A stretch of 64,000 bases of DNA, taken from assembly GCA_946186915.1 (NCBI GenBank), contig CAMHOY010000009.1, positions 24,108 to 88,107 of the forward strand, given 5' to 3'. Of the stretch, positions 34,858-43,228 are shown piece by piece. The stretch's first letter is position 1. Every line of letters starts with the position of its first letter. The notes under the pieces are model-generated. The model did no database searches. It saw only the letters and a list, made by a program, of their open reading frames with translations, and was not told where the DNA came from. The translations under genes were made by a program, and so were the position numbers. This DNA comes from an uncultured Bacteroidales bacterium. GTDB lineage: Bacteria > Bacteroidota > Bacteroidia > Bacteroidales > Paludibacteraceae.

Positions 34858-36042
34858 TTAATTTTCCGCGGCTTTCGTCTGCCATTCTCGCGGAGTCATG
34901 TCCGTCTCTTTGGCAAAAGTTCTCGAGAATACTACCGGCGAAGAGAATCCGGAGAGGGTGGATACGTCGGATAACTTCATTTCCGGATGATTTTTCATCA
35001 GTTGTTTTGCCTCTTCGATGCGATAATTCGTCACAAACTGATAGAATGTACAGTCGTATTCCACATTGATGAATTGAGAGATGTAGGTCCTATTCATCGG
35101 CAGCACTTGGCGCAGGTCGGTCAATCGGAAATCCGGGTTGAGATACGGTTTCTCCGTCTCCATCCATTGCTCCAGCGCACGGCGGTAATCGGCATTGACA
35201 TCCGTTTTTCCCTCCTCCGGCGTCTCGTCCTCTTTCGTCTCTTTTTCTGCATCCTCTATCCATGGCCGAGAGCGGAAAATAGCCTGGTCATTGGTATAGA
35301 CGAATACAAAGAAGAGCAGCCATTGCTGGGTGAAAAGACGCGTAGGCTCCTCCGAGAAGCAGAGATAGGTATACGATATGCCTAAGATGAGAATCATCAC
35401 CAGGTATCGGATCACCCATTGTTCGTCGGTCTGCTCCATCGAACTGAAGTTATCCTCGCAGTACTTACGATAGGCTCTCACATGCCGGAATAGCAGTATA
35501 ACCCATACTACGGGAACAAGCGCCAATAGCCATCGCAGATCCCATGGTGTAAACCAATCTGCCACCCCGATAATAATCACCGGTAAGAGCCGGGTTAACG
35601 CATTTTTCCATGTCAGCCATCCGGGACGCAGCAGCTCTGATGGATAAGCTAATAATAGCCATGCGATGATGTCTCCGCCTAGCAGTTCCCAGCCCTCAAA
35701 ACTGAATACGCCCTCTGCCGGCTCAAGCTCGGCATTGACCATCCATCGATAGCATACGCCTACGATCATCACTACCGATAGCGTGGCCATGATCCAGGCA
35801 TATATCTTCCGCACTCGGATACCCTCGTTATGCCGCATCATCGCCCATGTATTAATCAGCGTCACCGTGATGATGGCGGTATTCTGCACCGGCGAAATAA
35901 GCAAATTGAAGAGATCCGCCGGGATAAGCGGCGAGAGCGCATAACTCGCTATCACTGCCGCCAGCAGTCCCAGCCCGAATGCGAACTCCGAGCGATACTC
36001 GTAGTAGAATACGCGAAGATTCCTATACCTTTTTTCGTCCAT
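34858..36042 (-). CDS. Membrane-bound AraC-family transcriptional regulator
   Basis: The 394 residues comprise about seven hydrophobic segments (20-240), a charged linker (DAEKETKEDETPEEGKTDVN) and a C-terminal AraC DNA-binding domain. Its two helix-turn-helix units are seen in LTDLRQVLPMNRTYISQFIN and LSDVSTLSGFSSPVVFSRTF. It ends MTPREWQTKAAEN, like MTPxxYR in the family. Membrane AraC regulators are common in Bacteroidetes and sense an unknown signal. It lies directly upstream of the giant-protein operon on the same strand, which suggests a local target. The DNA between is short and ends at the giant gene's promoter. Confidence 0.88.
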   Translation of the reverse strand: MDEKRYRNLRVFYYEYRSEFAFGLGLLAAVIASYALSPLIPADLFNLLISPVQNTAIITVTLINTWAMMRHNEGIRVRKIYAWIMATLSVVMIVGVCYRWMVNAELEPAEGVFSFEGWELLGGDIIAWLLLAYPSELLRPGWLTWKNALTRLLPVIIIGVADWFTPWDLRWLLALVPVVWVILLFRHVRAYRKYCEDNFSSMEQTDEQWVIRYLVMILILGISYTYLCFSEEPTRLFTQQWLLFFVFVYTNDQAIFRSRPWIEDAEKETKEDETPEEGKTDVNADYRRALEQWMETEKPYLNPDFRLTDLRQVLPMNRTYISQFINVEYDCTFYQFVTNYRIEEAKQLMKNHPEMKLSDVSTLSGFSSPVVFSRTFAKETDMTPREWQTKAAEN

Positions 36043-36069
36043 TTAGGGTTCCTCCACCAAAAACGGCTA

Positions 36070-36100
36070 CAAAGATACAGCTTTTTTATGAACTATGCAA
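36070..36100 (-). promoter_or_regulatory. Promoter of the AraC-type gene
   Basis: TATCTTTG (36077-36070), TTG (36100-36098), spacer 20, minus strand. The -33 region reads TTTGCATA. Confidence 0.7.
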
Positions 36101-36136
36101 ATTTTTTCGAAGAAAAAACACCTATTACCAAAATTC

Positions 36137-37375
36137 TCACTTGGGACTCCAGAAGAAATCCGTCAGCCAGCGCGGCAGTTTGCTCTTTTTTATCTCGGTT
36201 ACTTCGTCCTGGTGCAAGACGGTTTTGCCCAAGGCGCGTTCGAGTCGGTCTCTTCCGGCACCGACCCGTACTCCGAAGTTCAGTTGCACTTTCCACGACC
36301 AGTTAGACAGCGAGAGCATATTTCCCCGGGCAGCAGCAGCGGAACGGAAGCGTATATGGTCGCCGGTAGCCCATGCGCTGAGGTGTATCCACCGGTTGAT
36401 CTCCCAACTGACGGCAGCCCGCACGTTTCCCGTGACATGCACCGGAACGGCCGGTTGTAATACGAACATCGGTTCGGCGGTACTCGGCAGTTCTTCCCGC
36501 AAGCTGTCGGGGACGTAATACATGATATGATTCACCGAATAGCAGACGAGCATCATCGCCGCGGAGGCATGCAGAAGGACCTTGCCCTTGTTGGGCGTGT
36601 AGTTGATACCATATCCGAGTCCCACCGCGACCTGTCGCGTGGTCATACCCATCATGCCGGACATGAGCGCGGGCAGCAACGCGATCGGATCCTGGCCCTC
36701 CTCCGGACCGATAAGATGCAACGTATCGTTGAAACGCACCTGATGGGACATATACGAGAGATGAAGCAGGAGCGAACCGGCAGTTTTCTTCTGGATATAC
36801 GACTGCTTCACCGCTGCGTTATGCGAATAATGGGTTGCGTTGAGCGCGTACCATATATGCAGATTCGCGTTGGATACCGTGATCAGGTTGGATCCTAAAT
36901 TTCCCAAGACATCGTTGTTATACGCTATACTCGTTAAGAAATCTCCGCTTTTCTGGAGCGAGAAATCGAGTCCTATATACTTACTGCCGAACGAGAAATT
37001 GAGTCGTCGCGAATAGGCATGCAGCACGTCCCAGGAATAGCCGAAACCGATTCCCCGATAGCCGGCATAGAAGCCTACGTCCAGACTAGGCATGGACCGG
37101 TTGAGCAAGGTCCATTGCTCGTCGGGTTTGGTAGATGAGATTGAGGTATTGATACCGGTCGATGCAGCCGTTGCCGCAAAGCGCCAGCTATGCTCCGGCA
37201 GGTCTATATAGGTTGTATCGATCCCCCGGCGCAGGTAGTTATCCGTCCAGTTGCCCATACGATAGAAAAAGAGCAGACCCTTCGAGGGCGCTTTCTCCTG
37301 TGCCTCTCCCGCGAACGCGTACGAACCAGCGCACGCCAGCGCGAAACATACTATAAGGAGTACCAAACGTCGCAT
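36137..37375 (-). CDS. DUF4421-family outer-membrane beta-barrel protein (412 aa)
   Basis: The frame extends to 37453, but ATG 37375 begins a clear signal peptide (RRLVLLIVCFALACAGSYAF). The body alternates short aromatic-ended beta strands (VGFYAGYRGIGFGYSWDVLH, FSFGSKYIGLDFSLQ, VGLGYGINYTP), as expected of a barrel. It matches the DUF4421 family of Bacteroidetes by form. Function is unknown. The -7 box lies only 8 nt before the start codon, so the transcript is nearly leaderless. Confidence 0.8.
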   Translation of the reverse strand: MRRLVLLIVCFALACAGSYAFAGEAQEKAPSKGLLFFYRMGNWTDNYLRRGIDTTYIDLPEHSWRFAATAASTGINTSISSTKPDEQWTLLNRSMPSLDVGFYAGYRGIGFGYSWDVLHAYSRRLNFSFGSKYIGLDFSLQKSGDFLTSIAYNNDVLGNLGSNLITVSNANLHIWYALNATHYSHNAAVKQSYIQKKTAGSLLLHLSYMSHQVRFNDTLHLIGPEEGQDPIALLPALMSGMMGMTTRQVAVGLGYGINYTPNKGKVLLHASAAMMLVCYSVNHIMYYVPDSLREELPSTAEPMFVLQPAVPVHVTGNVRAAVSWEINRWIHLSAWATGDHIRFRSAAAARGNMLSLSNWSWKVQLNFGVRVGAGRDRLERALGKTVLHQDEVTEIKKSKLPRWLTDFFWSPK

Positions 37376-37383
37376 TGCCGCTG

Positions 37384-37414
37384 CAAAATTACTGCTTTTT
37401 TGCGAGATATGCAA
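37384..37414 (-). promoter_or_regulatory. Promoter of the DUF4421 gene
   Basis: TAATTTTG (37391-37384), TTG (37414-37412), spacer 20, minus strand. Confidence 0.7.
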
Positions 37415-37639
37415 ATTTTTGTAAAAAAAAGCGGAGAAATGGAGATGTTCCATAGGCTTCGATGTGGATATACTCAGAGCATTCGCTGATTATCTTAATA
37501 GTTCGTGTATAATTCGTCAATAATTCGTGTATAGTTCGTGTTTGAAAGCATATAGGGAAGGTGAAAGAGGGATATGAGGAAATCAAAAATAACAAAAATA
37601 AAGCCCCCCGCCCCCCGAAGGGGGAGAGAAAGTTGAAAG

Positions 37640-37679
37640 TTTAGAGGATTAGAGGGTTAGAGGATTAGAGGATTAGAGA
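37640..37679. repeat. Octamer tandem array
   Basis: Five 8-nt units (TTAGAGGA, TTAGAGGG, TTAGAGGA twice, TTAGAGAA) lie beside copy 2 of the composite repeat. The stretch 37415-37998 has no gene. Confidence 0.8.
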
Positions 37680-37719
37680 AACTGCCCGCATGGATTTTTG
37701 AGAGTGACCGCAGGGAACG

Positions 37720-37967
37720 CATTTTTGTGAGCGAAGCGTATTTTTGTAAGGCGGAGCGAGAACCAATAAACTTTATCTATGTTTATCGCCTGGCTCTGTC
37801 CCGGGCATTTACATCCTTTGGATGTGCGGTGTAGCCACAAGGGCTACCGTCAAGTTTACTTGTAAGGGTAGCTGTTGGGGCTACAACGGGGGACGTCGCC
37901 AGACGTAATGCTGCCGGAGGGGTTTATTTAGTTTTATGTACTTCCCTCGCCCGCCGCGTTTTTGATT
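37720..37967 (-). repeat. Composite intergenic repeat, copy 2 (inverted relative to copy 1)
   Basis: Its ends, 35 nt (37720-37754) and 17 nt (37951-37967), are exact reverse complements of blocks at 2024-2058 and 1903-1919. The interior differs and contains four small hairpins: ACATCC-ttt-GGATGT (37811-37825), GTAGCC-acaag-GGCTAC (37831-37847), GTAGC...GCTAC (37868-37884) and ACGTC-gcca-GACGT (37893-37906). Confidence 0.8.
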
Positions 37968-37998
37968 CAATACAATAAATATTTTTCGCTCTAAAAAC

Positions 37999-38029
37999 TT
38001 GCACATTTCAATAATTTGTAGTAATTTTG
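37999..38029 (+). promoter_or_regulatory. Promoter of the MFS transporter gene
   Basis: TTG (37999-38001), spacer 20, TAATTTTG (38022-38029). The leader is about 20 nt. Confidence 0.75.
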
Positions 38030-38051
38030 CAGCCGCAAATCATTTTAATAC

Positions 38052-39308
38052 ATGAAAAAGAACAATCTACAGATTATCACTATCATCGCGATGATGTTTC
38101 TCTATGCGATGATATCGTTTGTGACGAATTTAGCGGCGCCGGTGGGAAAAATATGGGGCGACTCTTTCACGGATCCCATTCAGGCGGAGCGCATGGGCAT
38201 GTTAGGCAACCTGTTCAATTTCTTAGCGTACCTGATTATGGGTATTCCGGCGGGAAATATTCTGGCGAAGTACGGGTACAAGAAGACGGCTCTGTTGGCG
38301 TTGGCGCTTGGTTTTATCGGTATCGGTGTCCAATGGTTGTCGGGTGTCACGGACAGTTTCTACGTCTATCTGACGGGTGCGCTGATTTGCGGATTCTGCG
38401 TATGTATTCTTAACACAGTGGGTAATCCGATGCTGAACCTGTTGGGCGGCGGAGGCAACAAAGGAAACCAGTTGAACCTCATCGGCGGTACGTTCCAGTC
38501 GTTCTCCGCGGCTCTGACGCCGATGTTAGTGGGTGCGATAGTAGGTGAGAGTCTGGTGGGTAAAGAGATAGACGATGTGAACATCGTGCTGTATATGGCG
38601 ATGGCTATTTTCGCCCTTATCTTCCTCGTCATCTTCTTCACGCCTATCGCCGAGCCGTCGAAGGTGGGTGAAGCGGTGGTTTATGAGCGCAGTCCGTGGG
38701 CCTTCCGCCATTTCGTGTTAGGCGCCGTAGCCATCTTCTTCTATGTCGGCATCGAGGTCGGCGTACCCGCTACGCTGATCAGTTATCTGCATAAGACGGC
38801 AGGCAAGGGTTACGATGACGCGACGTTCATCGCCGGTCTGTACTGGCTGCTGATGTTGGTCGGTCGTTTCATCGGTTCGGTCATCGGCGGCAAGGTGAGC
38901 AGTCGCGCGATGGTAATCTGCGTCTCGACGCTGGCTATCGCGTTGATGGGTTCAGCGATGGCGTTAGGCAACAGTGTGATGGTGAGTCTGCCGACCGACT
39001 GGACGTTCGACATGCAGGAGATGCCTGTTGCGGCGATGCTGATCATGCTGGTCGGTTTATGCACGTCCGTCATGTGGGGCAGTATCTTCAACATGGCCAC
39101 AGAGGGTCTGGGTAAATACACGCCGAAAGCGTCCGGTATCTTCATGATGATGGTTGTCGGCGGCGGTATCGTACCGTATATCCAGAGTGCCATCGCGGCG
39201 CATGACTGCCTGACGAGTTACATCGTACCGATCATCGGCGCAGCGTTCATTCTCTACTATGCGATATGGGGAAGCAGGAACGTGAACAAAGATATCAAGA
39301 TTGACTAA
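38052..39308 (+). CDS. FucP/GluP-type MFS sugar transporter
   Basis: The 418 residues contain about twelve membrane helices. The family features are visible: an N-terminal helix pair (MMFLYAMISFVTNLAAPVGK), PAGNILAKYGYKKTALLAL (the loop 2-3 motif), and CILNTVGNPMLNLLGG in helix 4. Relatives such as FucP and GluP are proton- or sodium-coupled importers of fucose, glucose or galactose. The substrate cannot be read from the sequence. The gene stands alone behind its own promoter and converges with an aldo/keto reductase gene 3 nt away. Confidence 0.85.
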   Translation: MKKNNLQIITIIAMMFLYAMISFVTNLAAPVGKIWGDSFTDPIQAERMGMLGNLFNFLAYLIMGIPAGNILAKYGYKKTALLALALGFIGIGVQWLSGVTDSFYVYLTGALICGFCVCILNTVGNPMLNLLGGGGNKGNQLNLIGGTFQSFSAALTPMLVGAIVGESLVGKEIDDVNIVLYMAMAIFALIFLVIFFTPIAEPSKVGEAVVYERSPWAFRHFVLGAVAIFFYVGIEVGVPATLISYLHKTAGKGYDDATFIAGLYWLLMLVGRFIGSVIGGKVSSRAMVICVSTLAIALMGSAMALGNSVMVSLPTDWTFDMQEMPVAAMLIMLVGLCTSVMWGSIFNMATEGLGKYTPKASGIFMMMVVGGGIVPYIQSAIAAHDCLTSYIVPIIGAAFILYYAIWGSRNVNKDIKID

Positions 39309-39311
39309 ATT

Positions 39312-40157
39312 TTACAGGTCAAACATGCCGAGTATGCGGCGGAGGTAATTCGGATCCCCGAAGTCGCGGAACCCCGTATCCTGCTGATTGAGGGGTTCGA
39401 TTGCCTTCATGTCGGCTTCGGAGAGCGAGAAATCGAAGATTTCGAAGTTCGCTTGCATACGTTCTTTATGGGTGGATTTGGGAATCGCGACGATGCCCCG
39501 CTCTATCAGCCAGCGGAGGGCGACCTGCGCCGGCGTTTTACCGTATTTCGCTCCGATAGCGGCGAGCACAGGGCTCTTGAGCAGGTCATCGGAACCTTGT
39601 CCGAGAGGTCCCCACGCCATCATTTTCGTATCATAACGCGCCATCTCCGGAAGGATGGTGCGTTGTTGTGAGAGGACGCAACACTGGAGTTGGTTCACGG
39701 CCGGTTTGACATCGACGACGGAGGCAAAATCATAGAAGCGGCACGCCTGGAAATTGCTGACACCGATAGCCCGTGCCTTGCCGTCCGCATACGCTTTCTC
39801 CATAGCCCTCCATGAGCCGAAAACATCTCCGTATGCCTGATGGATAAGCAGCAGGTCCACGTAGTCTGTTTGCAGTTTACGCAGGCTCTGCTCGAAGCTC
39901 CGTGCGGCTCGTTCTTCGCCGGCATTGGTGATCCATATCTTCGTCACGATAAAGAGTTCTTCCCTTGGAATGCCGGACTGTCGGACAGCGTCCCCCACCC
40001 CTTGTTCATTTGCGTATGCCTGGGCGGTATCGATGAGCCGGTAACCCGTTTCAAGCGCTTCGCGCGTACACCGTTCCGCCTCCTGGGGAGGCACTTGGAA
40101 GAGTCCGTAACCAAGAATCGGCATATCAATGCCGTTGTTCAGTTGAATCGTTTGCAT
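39312..40157 (-). CDS. Aldo/keto reductase
   Basis: This is a NADPH-dependent TIM-barrel oxidoreductase of the 2,5-diketo-gluconate reductase-like group (281 residues). Visible are DTAQAYANEQGVGDAVRQSG with catalytic Asp and Tyr, VTKIW with the Lys, LLIHQAYGDV in place of the usual LIHWP, IGVSNF, and IPKSTHKERMQANFEIFDF for cofactor binding. It has its own promoter and a leader of about 20 nt. The substrate is unknown. Confidence 0.9.
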   Translation of the reverse strand: MQTIQLNNGIDMPILGYGLFQVPPQEAERCTREALETGYRLIDTAQAYANEQGVGDAVRQSGIPREELFIVTKIWITNAGEERAARSFEQSLRKLQTDYVDLLLIHQAYGDVFGSWRAMEKAYADGKARAIGVSNFQACRFYDFASVVDVKPAVNQLQCCVLSQQRTILPEMARYDTKMMAWGPLGQGSDDLLKSPVLAAIGAKYGKTPAQVALRWLIERGIVAIPKSTHKERMQANFEIFDFSLSEADMKAIEPLNQQDTGFRDFGDPNYLRRILGMFDL

Positions 40158-40179
40158 AGTGATGTCATTTTTTCAGCCG

Positions 40180-40210
40180 CAAAGGTACGTAAATTATGCG
40201 ACATGTGCAA
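40180..40210 (-). promoter_or_regulatory. Promoter of the aldo/keto reductase gene
   Basis: TACCTTTG (40187-40180), TTG (40210-40208), spacer 20, minus strand. It is divergent from the promoter at 40258-40288. Confidence 0.7.
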
Positions 40211-40257
40211 ATAAAATCACTTTTCTTCAAAATTATGTTACTTTTTTGTCAAATATT

Positions 40258-40288
40258 TTGCAAATTTGAAAAATTTGTAGTAATTTTG
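40258..40288 (+). promoter_or_regulatory. Promoter of the YtxH - DUF819 membrane-protein operon
   Basis: TTG (40258-40260), spacer 20, TAATTTTG (40281-40288). The leader is about 35 nt. Confidence 0.75.
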
Positions 40289-40327
40289 CAGCACTTTTAA
40301 TATGTACCAATTTAAACAACACGCATT

Positions 40328-40582
40328 ATGAGTAATTTATTTAAAGGTGCAGCCCTGTTTGTAGGTGGAGCCCTCATAGGTGCCGCTGCAGCGCTGCTGT
40401 TGACTCCCAAGACGGGAGAAGAAGTACGTAAGGACCTCGCTGATTTGGCAGAAGAGGCTAAGAAGCATGCTCAGGACTACTGCGAGCGAGTAAAGAAAGA
40501 CCTGGCGGAAGCGGAAGCCACCCTTGAGGCGGCTGAGGAACAAGCCAAAGCGCGCACCAAGAGACGTAAGAAGGAGGCTTGA
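40328..40582 (+). CDS. YtxH domain-containing protein (84 aa)
   Basis: The N-terminal glycine-rich membrane helix, LFVGGALIGAAAALLLTP, followed by KTGEEVRKDL and a long Lys/Glu coiled coil, is the YtxH/gas-vesicle-GvpP-like form. Proteins of this kind are linked to general stress and envelope functions. It is the first gene of an operon whose next gene starts 2 nt after its stop. An unusual clear ribosome-binding site, AAGGAGG (40571-40577), lies within its last codons. Confidence 0.85.
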   Translation: MSNLFKGAALFVGGALIGAAAALLLTPKTGEEVRKDLADLAEEAKKHAQDYCERVKKDLAEAEATLEAAEEQAKARTKRRKKEA

Positions 40583-40583
40583 T

Positions 40584-41078
40584 ATGGAGAATGAGTTTAT
40601 GGCCCAGGTCAAGCAGGAGTTGGAGGAGTACGGCAAGGCATTAGGCGAAGCAGGTCAATTGCAGATGATTGGTCTTGTGAGCCGTGTGTTAGGCTTATTT
40701 CTGCTGATCTTCACCTTGCTGCTCTGCGCACTGGCTGTTTTCACTTTCGCTGCAGTAGCCATCATCGATGTGCTGACGGAGTGTGTGCCTTTATGGGCGG
40801 CATCGCTGATTGTAGGCAGCCTGTATATCGTTCTGATCATCCTCGCTATCGCCTGCCGCAAGCCGCTTTTCATTCATCCGTTCATCAAGCTTCTGTCGAA
40901 ACAGATCCGTAGCGAAGAGGAGTTGGCTCTCAAGATTATTGAGGCGGAGCATAAGGCGGATGTCTCGCGTGTACGTCTGTACAACCACGTAGAGAACGCT
41001 ACTCGCGAGGTGACGTTCTATGCCAACCTGTTCACCCGCGCATGGGACGCGGTGAAGAGACTGCTGCGCAGGAAGTGA
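40584..41078 (+). CDS. Phage-holin-superfamily-like membrane protein (164 aa)
   Basis: The open frame reaches back to 40524, but ATG 40584 follows AAGGAGG at a good distance and gives the usual start (MENEFMAQVKQELEEYGKAL). Two membrane helices (about 33-57 and 68-88) lie between amphipathic charged helices. This is the form of the putative holin-X family, which pairs with YtxH genes in Bacteroidetes. In such chromosomal settings a holin role is doubtful and an envelope-stress role is more likely. The stop is followed by a GAATGAGTGAGT-type repeat tract (41079-41113). Confidence 0.75.
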   Translation: MENEFMAQVKQELEEYGKALGEAGQLQMIGLVSRVLGLFLLIFTLLLCALAVFTFAAVAIIDVLTECVPLWAASLIVGSLYIVLIILAIACRKPLFIHPFIKLLSKQIRSEEELALKIIEAEHKADVSRVRLYNHVENATREVTFYANLFTRAWDAVKRLLRRK

Positions 41079-41120
41079 ATGAGTGAGTGAATGAGGGAAT
41101 GAGTGAGAGGATAGAGGTGT

Positions 41121-42212
41121 ATGCTTAGTCGTCTGTACGGGGTACTGTTGCCTTTTTTTGTCAGTTTTCTATTGGCTTGGTTGCTGGATCCGTTAGTGAG
41201 TTTTATCCAGCATACATGCCGCGTGAAGTTCCGCGGTCTGTCGGTAGCCATCACATTGATCCTGTTCGTAGGATTGATGACGCTGGCTGTCTATATGATC
41301 ATCCCCGCGATGGGACGCGAGATACGTGCAGCGGCTGTAGGCGTGGAGCAGTATTTCGCCAATTTCGATGCGGACAAGTACTTCACACCCGAACAGCAGG
41401 AGAAGATACAGCATACGTTAGACGGATTGAATCTGGAGTCGATGCTCTCGTATCCCGAGGTGCGCGACGGCATCAAGAGTCTGCTGCCGAAAATCGGCAG
41501 TTGGATCACCGGAGGGTTAAATTGGTTAAGCGAGCTATTAGTGATCTTCATCGGCTTGCTCTACCTCATCTTTCTGATGGTTGCCTTCCCGTCTATCCGC
41601 GCGAACTGGCGTCGTTACGTTCCGGCGAAATACCTGCCGCAGGTATCGACAATCGTGCATGAGATGAGCGTGAACATGAACGCTTATTTCCGCGGCCAGG
41701 GTTTGGTAGCCCTCTGCGTAGGCATACTGTTCGCTATCGGATTCATGATCATCGGAATGCCGATGGGTTTTGCGATGGGAATCTTCATCGGTGTTCTCAA
41801 CCTGGTACCGTATATGCAGGCGCTCGGTATTCCACCGTGCATCCTGCTCTGCCTCGTTCAGTCAGCTCAGACGGGTCAACCGATATGGCTGACGATACTG
41901 CTGATGGCGGTTGTGTTCATCGTGGTACAGACCTTGCAGGACACGGTATTGGTTCCGCGCATCATGGGCAAAGTGACGGGTTTGGGTCCTGCTGCCATCT
42001 TGTTGAGTCTCAGTATCTGGGGAGCGCTGATGGGCGTCATCGGTATGATCATTGCGTTACCGCTTACGACGCTCGGTCTGTCGTGCTACAAGCATTATGT
42101 GTTGCACGAACCCTTCGCGTCAGAAGTGGAAGAGAAAAGCGAAAGAACTCGCGCAACTATGCGCGAGAAGAAAAAGACGGGAAAGAGTGAAAGAGTGAAA
42201 GGGAATGAGTAA
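41121..42212 (+). CDS. AI-2E-family transporter
   Basis: A 363-residue polytopic protein with helices at the N-terminus (LLPFFVSFLLAWLLDPLVSF), a soluble middle, and the conserved C-terminal part (GMPMGFAMGIFIGVLNLVPY, VVQTLQDTVLVPRIMG, IWGALMGVIGMIIALPLTTL). Members export diverse small molecules or ions, and the original autoinducer-2 link is not general. The Lys/Glu-rich tail (KTGKSERVKGNE) is encoded partly by a repeat tract. It overlaps the next gene by 8 nt. Confidence 0.88.
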   Translation: MLSRLYGVLLPFFVSFLLAWLLDPLVSFIQHTCRVKFRGLSVAITLILFVGLMTLAVYMIIPAMGREIRAAAVGVEQYFANFDADKYFTPEQQEKIQHTLDGLNLESMLSYPEVRDGIKSLLPKIGSWITGGLNWLSELLVIFIGLLYLIFLMVAFPSIRANWRRYVPAKYLPQVSTIVHEMSVNMNAYFRGQGLVALCVGILFAIGFMIIGMPMGFAMGIFIGVLNLVPYMQALGIPPCILLCLVQSAQTGQPIWLTILLMAVVFIVVQTLQDTVLVPRIMGKVTGLGPAAILLSLSIWGALMGVIGMIIALPLTTLGLSCYKHYVLHEPFASEVEEKSERTRATMREKKKTGKSERVKGNE

Positions 42213-43206
42213 GATACAGGATAAAGATTGGCTATATTTATTTTTGCGTCCATACGTAGATTGGATGTTCCGGCGTTCGTACCGGACCTTCCGCTATATC
42301 GGTCGGGAGAACATCCCGGCCGATGGTGCTGTTATCTACGCGCCCAACCACGCGAACGCGCTATGCGATGCGATGGCCATCCTGGGTATTGACCGGAGAC
42401 AGAAGGTTTTTGTTGCCCGTGCGGATATCTTTCGTGACCCGAAGAAGGCGAAGATTCTGAACTGGCTGAAGATCATGCCGATCAGTCGTGTCCGGGACGG
42501 GTTAGAGGAGGTGCGACATAATGACGAGACGATCAACAAGGCCGTAGAGACGCTGCAAGACGGAGTGCCTTTCTGCATCTTACCGGAAGGCACCCATCGC
42601 CCCAAACATTCGCTGCTGCCGCTGAGCAAAGGAATCTTCCGTATTGCGCTACAGGCCAATGAGACCTTCGGCACAGAGAAACCGGTATATATCGTCCCGG
42701 TAGGACTGGAGTACGGCGACTATTTTCACCTGTGGGACAGTCTGACGGTCAATATCGGCAAGCCGATCAACGTGACGGCGTTTGCAAAAGCCCATGCTGA
42801 CCTTGATTATCCTCAGATGCTGATGGCGCTTCGTGAAGAGTTGACGCTGCGGATGCGGGAGTTGATTCTGTGGGTGCCGGATGACGAGCACTACGAAGAG
42901 AATATCGCCCGCCTGCTGGCAAACCCGCCAGCGCCGTTTGATGCGGACAAGAAGAAGCCGCTGCCGCGATGGCTGGTGATACCGCTGCTGGTACTGACGG
43001 CTCCGCTGTTCGTACTCTGCGCCGCGCTCACTATCCCGTTATGGGGTATGCGGCTGTTGATAGAGAAGAAAGTGAAGGATCCTGCCTTCCATAACTCCGT
43101 GCAGTTCGTCTGGCAGCTTGTGTTCTTGACAATCACGTTGCTGATTCCGCTGCCATTTTGGATGTTTGTTCAAGAATACCTGTACCTGGTGAAAGGTGAA
43201 AGTTGA
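42205..43206 (+). CDS. 1-acyl-glycerol-3-phosphate acyltransferase-like protein (PlsC superfamily)
   Basis: This is a membrane acyltransferase of phospholipid synthesis. The catalytic motif appears as PNHANALCDAM (His49, Asp55, five residues between them rather than the canonical four, as in some Bacteroidetes relatives). LPEGTHRPKHSLLPLSKG is the substrate motif and PVGLEYGDYFH is block IV. Two hydrophobic segments lie near the C-terminus. At 333 residues it is longer than typical PlsC. The stop codon lies within a GTGAAAG heptamer array. Confidence 0.8.
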   Translation: MSKIQDKDWLYLFLRPYVDWMFRRSYRTFRYIGRENIPADGAVIYAPNHANALCDAMAILGIDRRQKVFVARADIFRDPKKAKILNWLKIMPISRVRDGLEEVRHNDETINKAVETLQDGVPFCILPEGTHRPKHSLLPLSKGIFRIALQANETFGTEKPVYIVPVGLEYGDYFHLWDSLTVNIGKPINVTAFAKAHADLDYPQMLMALREELTLRMRELILWVPDDEHYEENIARLLANPPAPFDADKKKPLPRWLVIPLLVLTAPLFVLCAALTIPLWGMRLLIEKKVKDPAFHNSVQFVWQLVFLTITLLIPLPFWMFVQEYLYLVKGES

Positions 43207-43216
43207 AAGTTGAAAG
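43189..43216. repeat. Heptamer array over the PlsC-like stop codon
   Basis: Four 7-nt units (GTGAAAG twice, TTGAAAG twice). The TGA stop at 43204-43206 is part of the third unit. Confidence 0.8.
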
Positions 43217-43228
43217 GATTTAAGATTT

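Noticed and set aside
34739..34885. N-terminal extension of the giant protein by 49 codons
   Set aside because: The promoter box lies inside this stretch and the signal peptide starts at the later ATG.
40584..41078. Prophage lysis module
   Set aside because: The holin-like gene sits with YtxH, AI-2E and PlsC genes in a chromosomal operon; no endolysin or phage structural gene is near.
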